From positions 47,778,332-47,842,331 of the forward strand of contig CM064873.1 in the NCBI GenBank assembly GCA_032719365.1: 64,000 bases of DNA. The letters are read 5' to 3'. Source of the DNA: Prinsepia uniflora (lineage: Eukaryota; Streptophyta; Magnoliopsida; Rosales; Rosaceae). A program made the position numbers and the translations under genes. Shown here in pieces: positions 34,576-46,049 of this stretch. The notes beneath the pieces are model-generated. The model was not told the origin of the DNA and did not search any database. It was given only the letters and a program-made list of their open reading frames with translations. Within the stretch, counting starts at the first letter, position 1. Every line of letters begins with the position of its first letter.

Positions 34576-36266
34576 TGAAGGTTTTCAATTAAACATTATT
34601 TTATATTATTTTATACTCTTTATACTTGATGTTTAATATTAAAATAATAAACAATTGGAGAAAATTATATATTTTGTAGGATTTTTGTAGAAATAAATAA
34701 ATCTTGGAATTTGGAGCATTTTGGCGAAAGAATCGTCCCGATTGGAATTATAACGACGAAATTATGGACGAAATAAGAGAAGCCACCAAAAATATCTTGG
34801 AAATTCGGTGGAGAACTACTGAAATCAGCAGCCCAGCAGCCCAAACCTATCAGGCCCAAAAGCCCAGCCAAAATCCCAGCCTAGCGTCGGCTGCCCAAAG
34901 CCCAAAACACGCATGTCCAGCCAGCCTAAGGTCCCGCATCGGTGCAAGCCTAGCGAAGTCCCTAGCATGTTCGGCGCACGTGCACCGAACAATCCATACG
35001 TTGTCAGCGCCCTTCTCACCTGCAACCCACGTCTTCCCTGCAGAAATATACCGAACCCACTGCCCCATGTCAGCGCATGCCTATTGAAGCCACAGTCTTC
35101 CTGTCAGCTACAGTCTCCCGACTCCAACAGCCCAATTTCTGCATCAAACATGCCCCATTTGGGCAGCTTTTTCACCACTTTTGACCCTAAATTCAGGAAA
35201 AAATCATCACTAATCATCATTGTTCATCAATTCATTATTTTATTTTATTTTTGTATTTTTATTTGAATATTTGTGGCACTCCCCTTGTAAATAAGGAGGC
35301 CATTTCATTTTTTTAGGGTCCCAATTTTAGTTCCCATTTTGTTCATTTAGTTTCATGTTGTTAGTTCCTTTTTCTCTTTTAGTTCATCTTTTTTCTATTT
35401 TGTTCTTTATTTTTGAGACCATTTGTAACTTCTTGTAGATTATCTTATTAATTAGATTTCTTTTAATTCTTGTTTTTAATTTATGTCTTTACATTTTGTT
35501 TCTTAGTTTCATTTCTTCTTAACTTTGTTCTTGTGACTTTTCTTTGAGAGCTCTTAAACACATTTTTATGTTTTCCTTAAGAAATACTTAGGCCAAATAT
35601 TTCCGAAATAATTCTATAGTTTAAGTCTGCATTCTTATGTTTATTGCTCCATCCTCATAAGGTTCCTTCTGCTGTTCAGAGAATTTTATGGATAACATTT
35701 CATTGTTTCCATCCACTTTCGGAATCACAAACTGTTCTTGGGTTCCGAAAGTGTAACCGTTTTCCCTTTACTTAAACTCTAGTTATTGTTTCGGTTTTAT
35801 TTATATTTCAATATATGTGTTGGTATATGCTTTCTAACATTTGTAAATGTGAACACAATCTCCATGTGTTTTACTTTTTGAATTTCATTTACTTCATATG
35901 TTTTAGCGCCTAACCTTCAATTTAACGCCAAGTGTTGATGACCGTTGTTCGGTACACTTAGAATAGGGTTGAAGAGATTTAAATGTTTGACGCACATTAA
36001 AATTAATAACGTAAGGTGAATCATATTATAAGTATTTATGACCGTTGTTCGGTGCATTTATAGTATTGAAAAATGTATGCATGTAATTGAGATGATGAAG
36101 GTAGAATTTCGGGATTGATTCAATATGAGCAAAATGTTAGAGTGTTGGTAAAAATATGTGTTTGAAGAAAGTTCACTTGTACAAAGGTTATATTAGAAGT
36201 AGAATTAATTCTTAATTGTTTTTACTTATTTTCTTTATTTTATGATTATAATCTTTTCAACCCCCT

Positions 36267-36298
<32 letters not shown>

Positions 36299-36576
36299 CT
36301 CAATTTTAATTCTTTATTCTTTAATTTAGATTTTTTATTCTTTAATTCTTTAATTCTTGAATTTATTTATTATTTATTCTTTTATTCATTAATTCATTAA
36401 TTATTTTATTATTTGATTATTCATTATTGTTTCTCACTAATATATTATTAATGTTTCCTAATTTCCCCGGTTAAAGAACGATTCATATTTACCAAGACTA
36501 CAACTACACAAAAGGGTTTAAATTGCATAATACTTAAATTGCGTGTTTAATTAAATGCGTAGTTTGAGCGTTATTA
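34576..36576 (+). mobile_element. 2001-bp solo-LTR-like insertion with TSD GGGCT
   Basis: The insert starts TGAAGGTTTTCAATTAAAC and ends GTAGTTTGAGCGTTATTA. GGGCT lies on both sides (34571-34575 and 36577-36581). The interrupted pol reading frame continues in phase beyond the insert once one TSD copy is discounted. It carries a promoter-like stretch (CCCCTTGTAAATAAGGAGGC near 35282), a T-rich tract and a 29-C run. TG start, TTA end, 5-bp TSD and size suggest a solo LTR of an Athila or Tat relative (LTRs ending ATTA or ATCA also occur at 30532 and 63474). The ORF at 34704-35087 shows no known domain. Confidence 0.8.
36267..36295 (+). repeat. Poly-C tract of 29 bases
   Basis: An unbroken run of C follows CCCCCT and is followed by TCCCT, giving an almost pure C block from 36261. 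Such runs can form G-quadruplex or i-motif structures and are prone to sequencing and assembly length errors. Confidence 0.95.
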
Positions 36577-36938
36577 GGGCTGTGTTGGGACAGAGAGTAG
36601 ACAAGCTTCCCCATGTGATCTACTATGCAAGCCGTAGTTTGAATGATGCATATTTGAACTACTCTACCATAGAGAATGAGCTACTTGTTGTGATCTTTTC
36701 CCTAGAGAATTTTAGGTCCTACCTAATCCAAACCAAGTTCATTGTCTATACAGATCATGCTGCCTTGAAATACTTGCTCAGTAAGAAATATTCCAAGCTT
36801 AGGTAGTTGATGTGGATGCTACTCTTATAAGAGTTTGATTTGGAGATAAGAGAAAAGAGAAAAAAGGGCAGTGAGAATGTAGTGGGTGATCACGAGAGTT
36901 GTCTCATTGATGGCTCTAATGAAGAGGTCGATCAACTT
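36577..36938 (+). pseudogene. RNase H remnant, Athila
   Basis: The frame reads AVLGQRVDKLPHVIYYASRS, then LNYSTIENELLVVIFSLENF and FIVYTDHAALKYLLSKKYSK. This is the gypsy RNase H domain, including the catalytic-type TDHAALKYL stretch. After a stop at about 36805 it continues with EFDLEIREKRK and DHESCLIDGSNEEVDQL, and is then cut by a solo LTR at 36939. Confidence 0.9.
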
Positions 36939-39773
36939 TGTAACGACCCATCCCGGGAGTCGGGATCAGATTAGAATTTAATGACGGATTAACGAAGAGA
37001 ATCGGTGATTAGTTTGACACTTTTGACGGACGGCGCAGAATGAAGATTTTGCCCCTGAAATGGGCAAAATGTTGACTTTTAGTTCGGTACGGTCAAATGG
37101 ACTTTGACCGATGACCGTGACGTAGTTCGGGACGTCACGAGTCCGTAGACAGGTGGCACGCCCGATTCCGACATTCGAGGAGGAAGTTATGATGTTCAGA
37201 AGATTGAGGGCATTTTTCGTAATTTGGGTAAAAAGGAGGAATTTCTTTACTTTTTGTGCGACAAGTTTTCTTCACGCAAACCGAGGACCGTTAGATAGAT
37301 CTTGACGTCCCGAGTACAACGACAGGTGTTTCGCCTTTATCGGACATCAGACGGATAAGTTGTGGTTCTAGAAAGGTGAGGGGCAAAATGGCAATTTAGA
37401 CTTACAGGGGCATTTTGGTCTTTTTACACCTTGAGCTTTGTGCAGTCAGATAAGGCCACTTGGATAGGGATTATTGGATATTTTGGGAATGTGTTGGACA
37501 CCTGGCCACTGTCTAGTGGCTTCTAGCCACTTTCACGGTTCAAGTTAAATTGTTTGTGTTGGTTGTCGTTCAACTGAGAAAACAGAGAGACTGAGACAGA
37601 GTAATCAATCAGTTCCAGGATGTGTGAGTCCTTGAGTTCGAGCGTGTGTGATCAGAGACTAGTGGAGAGTTTGGTGAGTGAGTCGTGGTGAGAGTTGGGT
37701 GAGGAAAAGGTTGAGAGGAAGGTGAGAATTCTCAGGAAAACAGAGAGGTTAAGGGTGAGCAGCCATGGATGAATTGATCAACCAATCGGGTCTGGGTTTG
37801 TGGTGGTGTTCAGAGGACGGAGGGAGAGCCGCTAGGACAAGCAGGGCCACGATGGAGCTCATGACGGTGTGCAGAACAGGTAAGTTTGCCCTGGTTCCCC
37901 TGTTTTCCCCGTTTAGTTCAAATCCAAAGTCGTGAAGTTTGGGGACTGGATGAGTGATTGTGTTGACTCTAGCAGCTAAAGGAAGTTCCTGCCAAGGTTA
38001 GGAGCTCGAAACCCTGACGGGAGGAGTGACTGGTGGCCCGAATCCGTAGGTCATTTTCTCTGTGTTTTTGGTTCGCTTTTGGGAGGTAAGAATTGGAACT
38101 CCATTTCGTGTTTTAGTAAGGAAATCAATCACCCAATCAAGGATGAAACTGAGGGAATAGATAGGATTGAAAACAGACTGGAAACGGGTGAAAACCGGCC
38201 TCGCCGGCTAGGTTCGACCGGACTGGTCTGAACCGGGTTGGCTGAAGGTAGGAGACGATGAATAGTAAAGTGTGTGGGGAAGTGTTATGGGGAAGTGTTC
38301 AACACGGTTTTCACTCTAATCTATGTAACGAACATTTTAGGACAAGTTTCGTGTCGATCAGACACCAGATCGGGATAGTTTAAGTGTTCAAAGGTTTCAG
38401 GGTTTGTTTAAATTACGTTTAAAAATCCGGAAAAAATTAGGGTAATTAGGGTAAGCTTAAATGAAGTGTTTGTGACCCGAATTGGTGACTATGACAGGTC
38501 GGGAAATTTCTGAGACAGCCGAGGACCGTACAGGATGCGAGTGACGTGTTCGGAACTGTGAGTGGGCTGTTTGTTTTCTAACCGAGCATGCATAACTGTT
38601 TTTCCTTATATTATTTATGTTTCGATTATGCTTTTATGCTTTTGATATATGGATTTATGCTTATGCTTTCTATGTTATGGTTTTACTTGATTTCACGTTT
38701 AAGTTATCGGATTTGCACGTACTTCAAGAATATGATTTATGTGATGCTTTTGAGTAAGGTTTCAGATAAATGATTTATGTTTATACGTTCTATTTTATGA
38801 AAGATTTGTGGATTTGATTTGAGGATTGGAAGTGAAATTCGGGTGGAAACCCCTTTTCGATAAACGTGATTTCAGTTTTCGAAGATTTCCAGTTTGGCTT
38901 TGGTTTTCGAATTTTGATGAATATTCTTATGCTTTGAAAAATGGTTTTGAGTTTAAAGACTCGGAAAACCCACTGGATCTGGTTTTGAGTTTAAAGACTC
39001 GGATTGATTGACGGGGGGGAGGGCCCTGGATTGATTATGTTTTGAGTTTCAAGACTCGGTAAATGTTTTGAGTTTAAAGACTCGGTGATTGTGATACCCC
39101 CCGAGGCCTGTGATTGTGTTTTGAGTTTAAAGACTCGTTGATATCTTGGGAAGGCCTGGTTAAGTGCGCATTGTGTTTTGAGTTTAAAGACTCGGACGTA
39201 CTTGAGATCTAGTAAACTTGTATGATCGATGTTTTTCACTGGTTTTTCACTGGTTTTCAAATGGTTTGGGCTGTGACCTGAATAACTTGGTTCTTATGGT
39301 TTTTATGGATTTAGGGCCGAGTGCCTGAACTTGGTTTTGATTTCTGATGATTTCCACGTTTATTTTCATATCATTTATATGGTGGTTTTAAGTTACTTGG
39401 TTATGTATGCATGTTTTCAAACGGAGAGTGAATCCAGTTTTATTTTGTAAAAGGTTTAATAACTCTTATTTATTTTTTGTCCACTCACGTTTTTAATGTT
39501 TTTAACACCCTCCAGGTCGTGGTGCGAGCGTTAGGGCTATCGTTGAGGCAGAGTCTGAGGCATAAAGTCATCCGTTGCGCGCTTAGCTTACAGTAGGGCT
39601 TGTAATTATTTTCCTACTGTTATTATGCTCTGTAAACTGTATGAATTTTCTCCCTGGTCTGATAATGTGGGTTTTTTTGTATATAAGGTTATTTTGGTCT
39701 TTTAAGTGTGTTTATCAGACGGGAGTAGGGTTCGCCTCGGTTATCGAGGTGATAATCGGGGTGGGTCCTGTCA
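36939..39773 (+). mobile_element. Solo LTR (2835 bp), TSD AACTT
   Basis: It starts TGTAACGACCCATCCCGGG and ends GGGGTGGGTCCTGTCA. AACTT lies on both sides (36934-36938 and 39774-39778), a perfect TSD. Landmarks are a TGACGTAGTTCGGGACGTCA motif (37118), CGAGCATGCATAAC (38582), a minisatellite of TTGAGTTTAAAGACTCGG units, TTTTTTGTCCACTCACG (39474) and AGACGGGAGTAGGG (39717). No interior remains. It sits in the Athila pol 11 bp upstream of the next solo LTR. Confidence 0.93.
38940..39195 (+). repeat. LTR minisatellite of TTTGAGTTTAAAGACTCGG units
   Basis: About six dispersed copies of TTTTGAGTTTAAAGACTCGG or near variants occur within 250 bases. Each unit is a short inverted repeat, with GAGT and ACTC arms around TTAAAG. 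The same unit occurs at 41510-41790 and, reversed, at about 58450-58650, all at the equivalent place in related LTRs. Confidence 0.9.
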
Positions 39774-39784
39774 AACTTCCCTTA

Positions 39785-42391
39785 TGTAACGACCCGTATT
39801 GGATTTCAGGATTAGATTATTGAGTAATGACAGATTAGTGAAGTTGATTGGTGATTAGTTGGGTGATTTCGGAGGGACAGTGCGAAATGACAGTTTTGCC
39901 CTTATAATGGGCAAATTGTTGACTTTTGGTTCGGGCGGTCAAATGGACTTTGGTCGATGACTGTGACGTAGTTCGAGACGTCACGAATTCATTGACAGAC
40001 GGCACGTCTGATTCCAACATTCAAGGAAGAAGTTACGACGTATAGAAGTTGAGGGGCATTTTGGTAATTTGCCATATAGGGGCAATTTGATCATTTGGTT
40101 GCATTGGGATCTATGCCACTAGGATTATGACACTTGGCTTGCCTTGGGATTGGTGTCCATAGAGATTGGGACACCTGGCCCTCTCTGGATGGCTGTGGAG
40201 ACAAGAGTGGTGGTCACCACGGCGATGCCCACGATGGAGGATTGAGAAAAAGACCCGAGAAGTTCTATTTTTCCCTTGAAATGGCAAACCTTGTTTTCTT
40301 GGGGTTTGATCGATTAAGTTAATGAGATGGTGTTCTGGAGGTTTAGGCACATCGATGGGACCAAGTTCGACACCTAAGATGGATGGTGAGGTAAGTTTTC
40401 CCTGAACTTGTGTTTGGACTAAAAAATGGTAACTCATGAATTAGTGGCCATTGATGAGTTTTAATGTTTGGAAGTGAGCTCTGGAGGTCAAGGGAGTCGA
40501 GAGGAACTGGAAACCAGGTCAGAGGTGGCATGTAGTGGCCAGAACTAGAGAAGAAAGTGTTGGTTTTGAACGATGAACAGGAAGGTATAATCTCGACTTC
40601 CATTTTATGAATTAAGGACATAATTAAGTAGGAAATAGTTAGACGAACCTTTAAGATTTGGAAGGGTTGAAAACGGACCAAAAATGAAGAAGGTATGGAG
40701 ATGAACCGGTAACACCCGTTCGGCTGGACCGGACCGGTTCGAACCTGGTTTGACTGAGGTTGAAGACAACATGCGCTTGGCGCGTGAGGGCCACGTGCAG
40801 CCCCTTTGAGAGGCGCGTGGGGGCACGTGGCACCGTATTTGAGGAAGTTTTCAACATCACTTTTAATTTAATCGGTGTAATGAACATTTTGGGACTGGTT
40901 TCCAGTCGATCGGACATCGTTTCGATAGGATTCGGGATGTCCGAAGGTTTAAAGGCTAGTTTAAAAATAGTTAAAAATTCGAGAAAAATACGGGGCATTA
41001 GTATAAGCTTTATGAAGTAGTTGGTGACCTTATTTTGTGATATGGACAGGTTCGGGAAGTCCGGTGATAAAGGATTAGCCGGGAACGGCGTAATGCACGC
41101 GTATTGAGGCAGCATTGCGAATGGTCTGTGAGTGGACTTTGCCTTCTAAATTATGATGCATACATAAATGATTTATATGTTTTCTATATGTGATTTCTAT
41201 GTTTATGCTTATGATCTTTATGATTTTTGTTTTGCACGTATTTCGAGATATTTTACGTAATTGCACGTTTTACGAGATTCTGTCTTGAGCTATGATTTGA
41301 TATGATTTCGATGATTTCATTTTGGGGTTTGAATTATGATTTGATTTTAAGGATTTATAAATGGATTTCGGACAGTGCTTTCGGGCATGAGGCCCCGTTT
41401 CTAATGATTTCGGCTTTCGGTTTTCATGTGATTTTGGGATTTGAATCGAGATTTCCAATGATGATTTCGTATTTGGTTTTGGACTTGAGTTCCCATGATT
41501 TTCACTTGATTTTGGGTTTAAAGACCCGTTGCTATTGGTTTTGGGTTTAAAGACTCGGTTGTTATTGCTGGATCTGGTTTTGGGTTTAAAGACCCGGTTG
41601 ATTAATGACGAGGGAGGGCCCTTAATTGATATGTTTTGAGTTTAAAGACTCAGATATATTTTGAATTTAAAGACTCAATTATTGTGATATCCCCCGAGGC
41701 ATATTGATTGTGTTTTGAGTTTAAAGACTCGTTGATATCCCAAGAAGACCTGCTGCACATGTGTTTTGAGTTTAAAGACTTGGTGCTTGAGATCCAGCAG
41801 ATTGATTGACTTGATTTTCTATTGGTTTTCTTGTGGTTTTGAGATGTTTTGGACAGTGGCCTGGATGTTTTGGATATGTGGATTTTTGGGCTGCGTTCCC
41901 GTACCTTGACGTTGATTTATGGTTTTTGGATGAGGCCTTGGATTTGTGAAACGAACTTGAGTAAAGAAATGATTTCTGGTTTTTCGTAAACGATTCTATT
42001 ATTTTGGAAATGAAATGGTTTTAAGAAATGGTATTCGAATGCATGCAGTGGTTTTACGTGGAGGGTATAACTATCTTTGCTTGTAAATGCTTTCTGAACT
42101 TATTATTGATTTTTCTCCACTCAAAGTCTTTTATGTTTTGATACCCTCTAGGTTGTTGATAAGGTGCAGGCTCTTGTGAGAGAGACAAAGACATCACACA
42201 AGAGATCCACAATGTTGCTGCGAACTCTAGTTAACCGATGTTGATTTTTGGATGACGTTGACCTGGGATCCGTTGTCTGGCTTGCGTGTTCCACGGTGGT
42301 TGAACGAGTGTTTAGCCTTCGTGTCGCATGCAGGTTAGACGGGAATACGACTTATCCCTTAATCCCGGGGGATTAGGGGTGGGTCATGTCA
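39785..42391 (+). mobile_element. Solo LTR (2607 bp), TSD CCTTA/CTTTA
   Basis: It starts TGTAACGACCCGTATTGG and ends GGGTGGGTCATGTCA. Flanks CCTTA (39780-39784) and CTTTA (42392-42396) form a TSD with one change. It contains TGACGTAGTTCGAGACGTCA (39964), the TTTAAAGACTC minisatellite, CTCCACTCAAAGTC (42116) and TTAGACGGGAATACG (42336). Athila integrase coding resumes immediately after it (SKTFPDEQLFLVQDYDP). Confidence 0.9.
41505..41795 (+). repeat. LTR minisatellite of GGGTTTAAAGACYCGG units
   Basis: About seven copies of TTTTGGGTTTAAAGACCCGT, TTTTGAGTTTAAAGACTC and variants occur. When the first arm changes from GAGT to GGGT, the second changes from ACTC to ACCC in several units, so base pairing of the arms is kept. 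This matches the array at 38940-39195. Confidence 0.88.
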
Positions 42392-43280
42392 CTTTATCTA
42401 AGACATTCCCTGATGAGCAACTCTTCTTAGTCCAAGACTATGATCCTTAGTATGCTGACTTGATTAACTTCCTATTGACAAGACAGTTCCCCTCCCATCT
42501 GAGTAGGTATCAAAAGAACAAGCTTGCCAAGAAAGCAAAGTACTACGTTTGGGATGATCCCTACCTGTTGAAACGTTGTTCTGATAAAATCATTTATAGA
42601 TGCATCCGTGAACATAAGGTACACCCTATTCTTGAGGCTTGTCATAGCCAAGCATGTGGTGGACATTTTAGGGCCAAAAAGACGGCCTTGAAGGTCCCAT
42701 AAAGTGGTTTCTTCTGCCAACTCTCTTAAGGACTCGTATGAGTTTATGCTCATATGTGAGAGGTGCCAACATCAAGGAAACTTGGGACCTAGGAACCAAA
42801 TGTCCCTCAACCCTATTCTAATTGTTGAGATCTTTGATGTATGAGGCATTAACTTCATGGTACATTTCCCAAACTCTCTTGGCCATTTCTACATCCTAGT
42901 GGCCGTTAATTATGTCTCCAAGTGGGTGGAGGTCGTGGCCACCAAAACTAATGATGCCAAGGTGGTGTTGAACTTCTTGTAAACCAAAATCTTCACAAGG
43001 TTTGGGCCTCCTAGAGCAATAATCAGTGATAGAGGGACTCATTTTTACAATAGACCCTTTGAGTCCTTGCTTAAGAAGTATGGAGTGACACACCGTGTCT
43101 CTACCCCCTACCATCCACAAACAAGTGGACAAGCTAAGATCTCCAACCATGAGGTCAAGGCCATCCTCCAAAAGACTATGAATCCTAATAGGAAAGATTG
43201 GTCCTTCCAATTGAATGATGCCTTTTAGGCTTATAGGACAGCTTGCAAGACCTATATTGGCATGTCAACTTTTAGGCTTG
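42392..43280 (+). pseudogene. Integrase zinc-binding and catalytic part, Athila
   Basis: The ORF at 42460-42702 reads YYVWDDPYLLKRCSDKIIYR and EACHSQACGGHFRAKKTALK, the zinc-binding region. The catalytic core follows in broken frames: GHFYILVAVNYVSKWVEVVA, FGPPRAIISDRGTHFYNRPF and KYGVTHRVSTPYHPQTSGQA, with the D-then-D pattern of integrases. Stops at about 42840 and 42980 disable it. The frame is cut at 43280 by a complete LTR element and continues at 51603. Confidence 0.9.
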
Positions 43281-46034
43281 TGTAATGACCCGTCCCAAAT
43301 TCCTAGATTAGATTAGTAACTAATCATAATTAGTGAGGCTAATCGGTGATTAGTTGGGCAAAATCGGACGAACGATGCAAAATGACCGTTTTGCCCCTGC
43401 CGCGGCAAAACATTGACTTTTTATTCGGGCGGTCAAATGGACTTTGACCAATGATCGTGACGTAGTTCGTGACGTCACGAGTTCATAGACAGGTGGCATG
43501 TTCAATTCCGACGTTCGAGGAGGAAGTTATGACGTTCGGAAGTTTAGGGGTATTTTGGTAATTATGGTTAAAAGGGTCAAATGTTGACTTTTTGACCGGG
43601 ATGTCCGATGGCCAAGGGCTGAGGACCATTACGTAGATCAGGTCGATACGAATATGTAGGCAGGCGGTACGTTGAAATCGGACGTTCGACGGTGATGTTA
43701 CGGTTCACAGAAGTTCAAGTGCACTATTGCATGAATCACGAAACGAGTTAACTTTTGGACTCTAGTGGGGCCCAGATATTTAATGGAGGCCCAATGGATG
43801 AGTGAAAAGTGTCACCCATCCACAGGCCACCCTTATATCTTCATGCATCGACCATTTTCTCCATTCAAACTCAAATACCCTATCTCACCATTTCTCTCCA
43901 TCTCTGTGCAACCCAAAACCCATCCAACCCTTCCCATACGACCATGACTGAGACCAGAGATGGAAGGGAGGATAGGAGGAAGTGGTGGCCGGCCCAGGAT
44001 GGCACCACCGTGCACGGCTGAGCTCAAAACCCGAGAGGTTCACGGTTAGGCCATTTTGCCCCTTTAAATCGATTTGTGCATTATGGTTGGTTTTTAATGG
44101 TTTTAATGAACTAAATGGGTCATTAGGATTGTGTTAGGACGATTTTAGGAAGTTAGGGACGGCTGTGAAGCCATGGGTGCATTTTGAAAACATTGAACCG
44201 TATGGTTCATAATTAAACCATGGGATTTAGGTGTTTTTAGGTTGTTTTGATGATTGGAAATGATAAGGAATGACGAAAAAGGAATTATAGGATTAATTAG
44301 GGTTGAAATCAGACCAAAACAGAGGGAGGAAAGCACTGAACCGGTCACGTCGGTTCAGCACAGTGTAGTGAACAGTGAACCAGTTCAACACAGTAAAAGC
44401 TGGAGGTTAGTGATGATGAATAGTATTTTGAGCCTTCTAGGAGCGCGTGAGGGCGCATGAACAGTAATTTGGAAAGTGTTCAACATATGAAACACTCTAT
44501 TCGATGTAACGAACATTTTGGGACTGGTTTCGTGTCGATGGCACACGGTCTCGATAATGTTAGGGACATAGGAAGATTTCGGATAAAATTGAAAATAGTT
44601 AAAAATACCAAAAAATTACAGGGCTTCAATGGGAGGTTAATTAAGGAGTTAGTAACCTTCTATTACGATTTGGACAGGTTCGGGAGTCTCGGTGATAGTG
44701 ATCAGCTCGGGAGAGCCTATGGCACACAAATCGAGGCGATAGCTTGGACGGTCTGTGAGTGGACCTTGATTTCTAAACTGTGATGCATGCATAAATGTTT
44801 TATATGGATTATGAATATGATTTCATGATGTTGATTTGGATGGTTGTGAATTATATGGTTTCACATATTTCGTGGTGATTTACGTGCTTGCACGTAAATC
44901 GAGGTTTCCAGTTTTACTCTGATTTTCCATTCTTGTGGTTTTGGATATGATTTCATGAAATGATTTTGGATTCGAAAAGATAAACTCGGGTTCGAGACCC
45001 ATTTGATTTACGGAATCGGGCCGGAGGCCCAGTTGGTTTACGATTTGGACCGGAGGTCCATTTTTTATGTGGATTCGGGCCTAGGGCCCGGCTATGAGTT
45101 ACAAATGGTTTTTACGGGTCATGACGGTTTATGGGAACCGGCATGAATCCTTGAAATGGATTTACGGGTCATGACGGTTTATGGGAACCGGCATGAAACC
45201 TTGGAAAGGATTTTATGGTTAATCACGGCTTATGGGGGCCGGACATGAATTTTTGTAAGGTTTCAAGAATGATTTCAAAAGGTTTTTCATATGTCATCCT
45301 TTATATATGATTGTCTCTTCCGGGGAGGGTCGTTGGCCTGGGTGGACCCCGGAGTAGTTACATAGCACTGACTGAGTAGAGTCGCCCCCTAGTTGGGTTC
45401 CTTATTCTCAGGATGGGCATGGTTCGTTTTACCTTCAGGGAGGGTCATTGATCTACGAACATTGACCTGCGTGGACCCTGGAGAGGCTTGGGTTTGAGAC
45501 CCCTGTTAACACGCGCGTAGCTTTATATTTACCGTGACAGGTCCTGGATATGAAATATAATGGATAAACATGATTTCAGTGGTTTGGGAAATTGTGTTTT
45601 TGATGATAAATGGATTTGGGCTGAGATCCCACGTATGTTTACTATGTTCTGGTTTTCTGTAAATGGTTTTGGGTAGGAGCTCGTGTGACTTGTATTTACG
45701 GAAGTTGGGGCTGTGACCCTACATAGTTTGGATAAATGGTTTTACTATGCATGCATGCTTTTTATTGAAGGGTATAAAGGTCTTTTATGAAATATGTTTT
45801 TATAAACTCTTTGTTTTGTCAACTCACAGTCTTTCTGTTTTTAATACCCTTCAGGTTGACATCGGATGTGGACTGTAGCAGAGACCGAGATATCACATAC
45901 CTCCTCCGGATTCTGGCGTACTCTGATAGCCCGGGAGGGCAAAGGTCGGAAATATCTCTTGTTTGACACTTCGTGTCAGACGGGAGCAGGGTCATCCCGC
46001 ACTAATCCCGGAGGGATTAGCATGGGTCCTGTCA
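43281..46034 (+). repeat. 5' LTR (2754 bp) of the LARD-like element
   Basis: It starts TGTAATGACCCGTCCCAAAT and ends ATGGGTCCTGTCA. It contains the paired TGACG motif (43458), CATGCATAAATG (44784), a GGGCC minisatellite (about 45000-45090), direct repeats GACGGTTTATGGGAACCGGC (about 45122 and 45172), CATGCATGC (45751), CAACTCACAGTC (45819) and the terminal hairpin (45964). It keeps about 510 bases that the 3' LTR has lost. Confidence 0.93.
43458..43479 (+). promoter_or_regulatory. as-1-like paired TGACG motif with CRE palindrome
   Basis: TGACGTAGTTCGTGACGTCA has two TGACG cores 12 bases apart, the spacing of the as-1 element bound by TGA-type bZIP factors. The second core is part of the palindrome TGACGTCA. 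Equivalent sites occur at 37118, 39964 and 49522, and in reverse at about 58965 and 62605. I infer, but cannot show, that the sites drive stress-responsive LTR transcription. Confidence 0.65.
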
Positions 46035-46037
46035 ACA

Positions 46038-46049
46038 TGGTATTAGAGC
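46038..46049 (+). promoter_or_regulatory. Primer-binding site of the LARD-like element
   Basis: TGGTATTAGAGC, three bases after the LTR end, differs at one position from the plant initiator-Met consensus TGGTATCAGAGC. The same sequence is used by the Cassandra element at 12917-13561. Confidence 0.9.

Noticed and set aside
43765..44021. Short ORFs conserved at 43765-44021 and 49829-50085
   Set aside because: The conservation comes from the two LTRs being copies of one another. Reading frames are short and no domain is visible.
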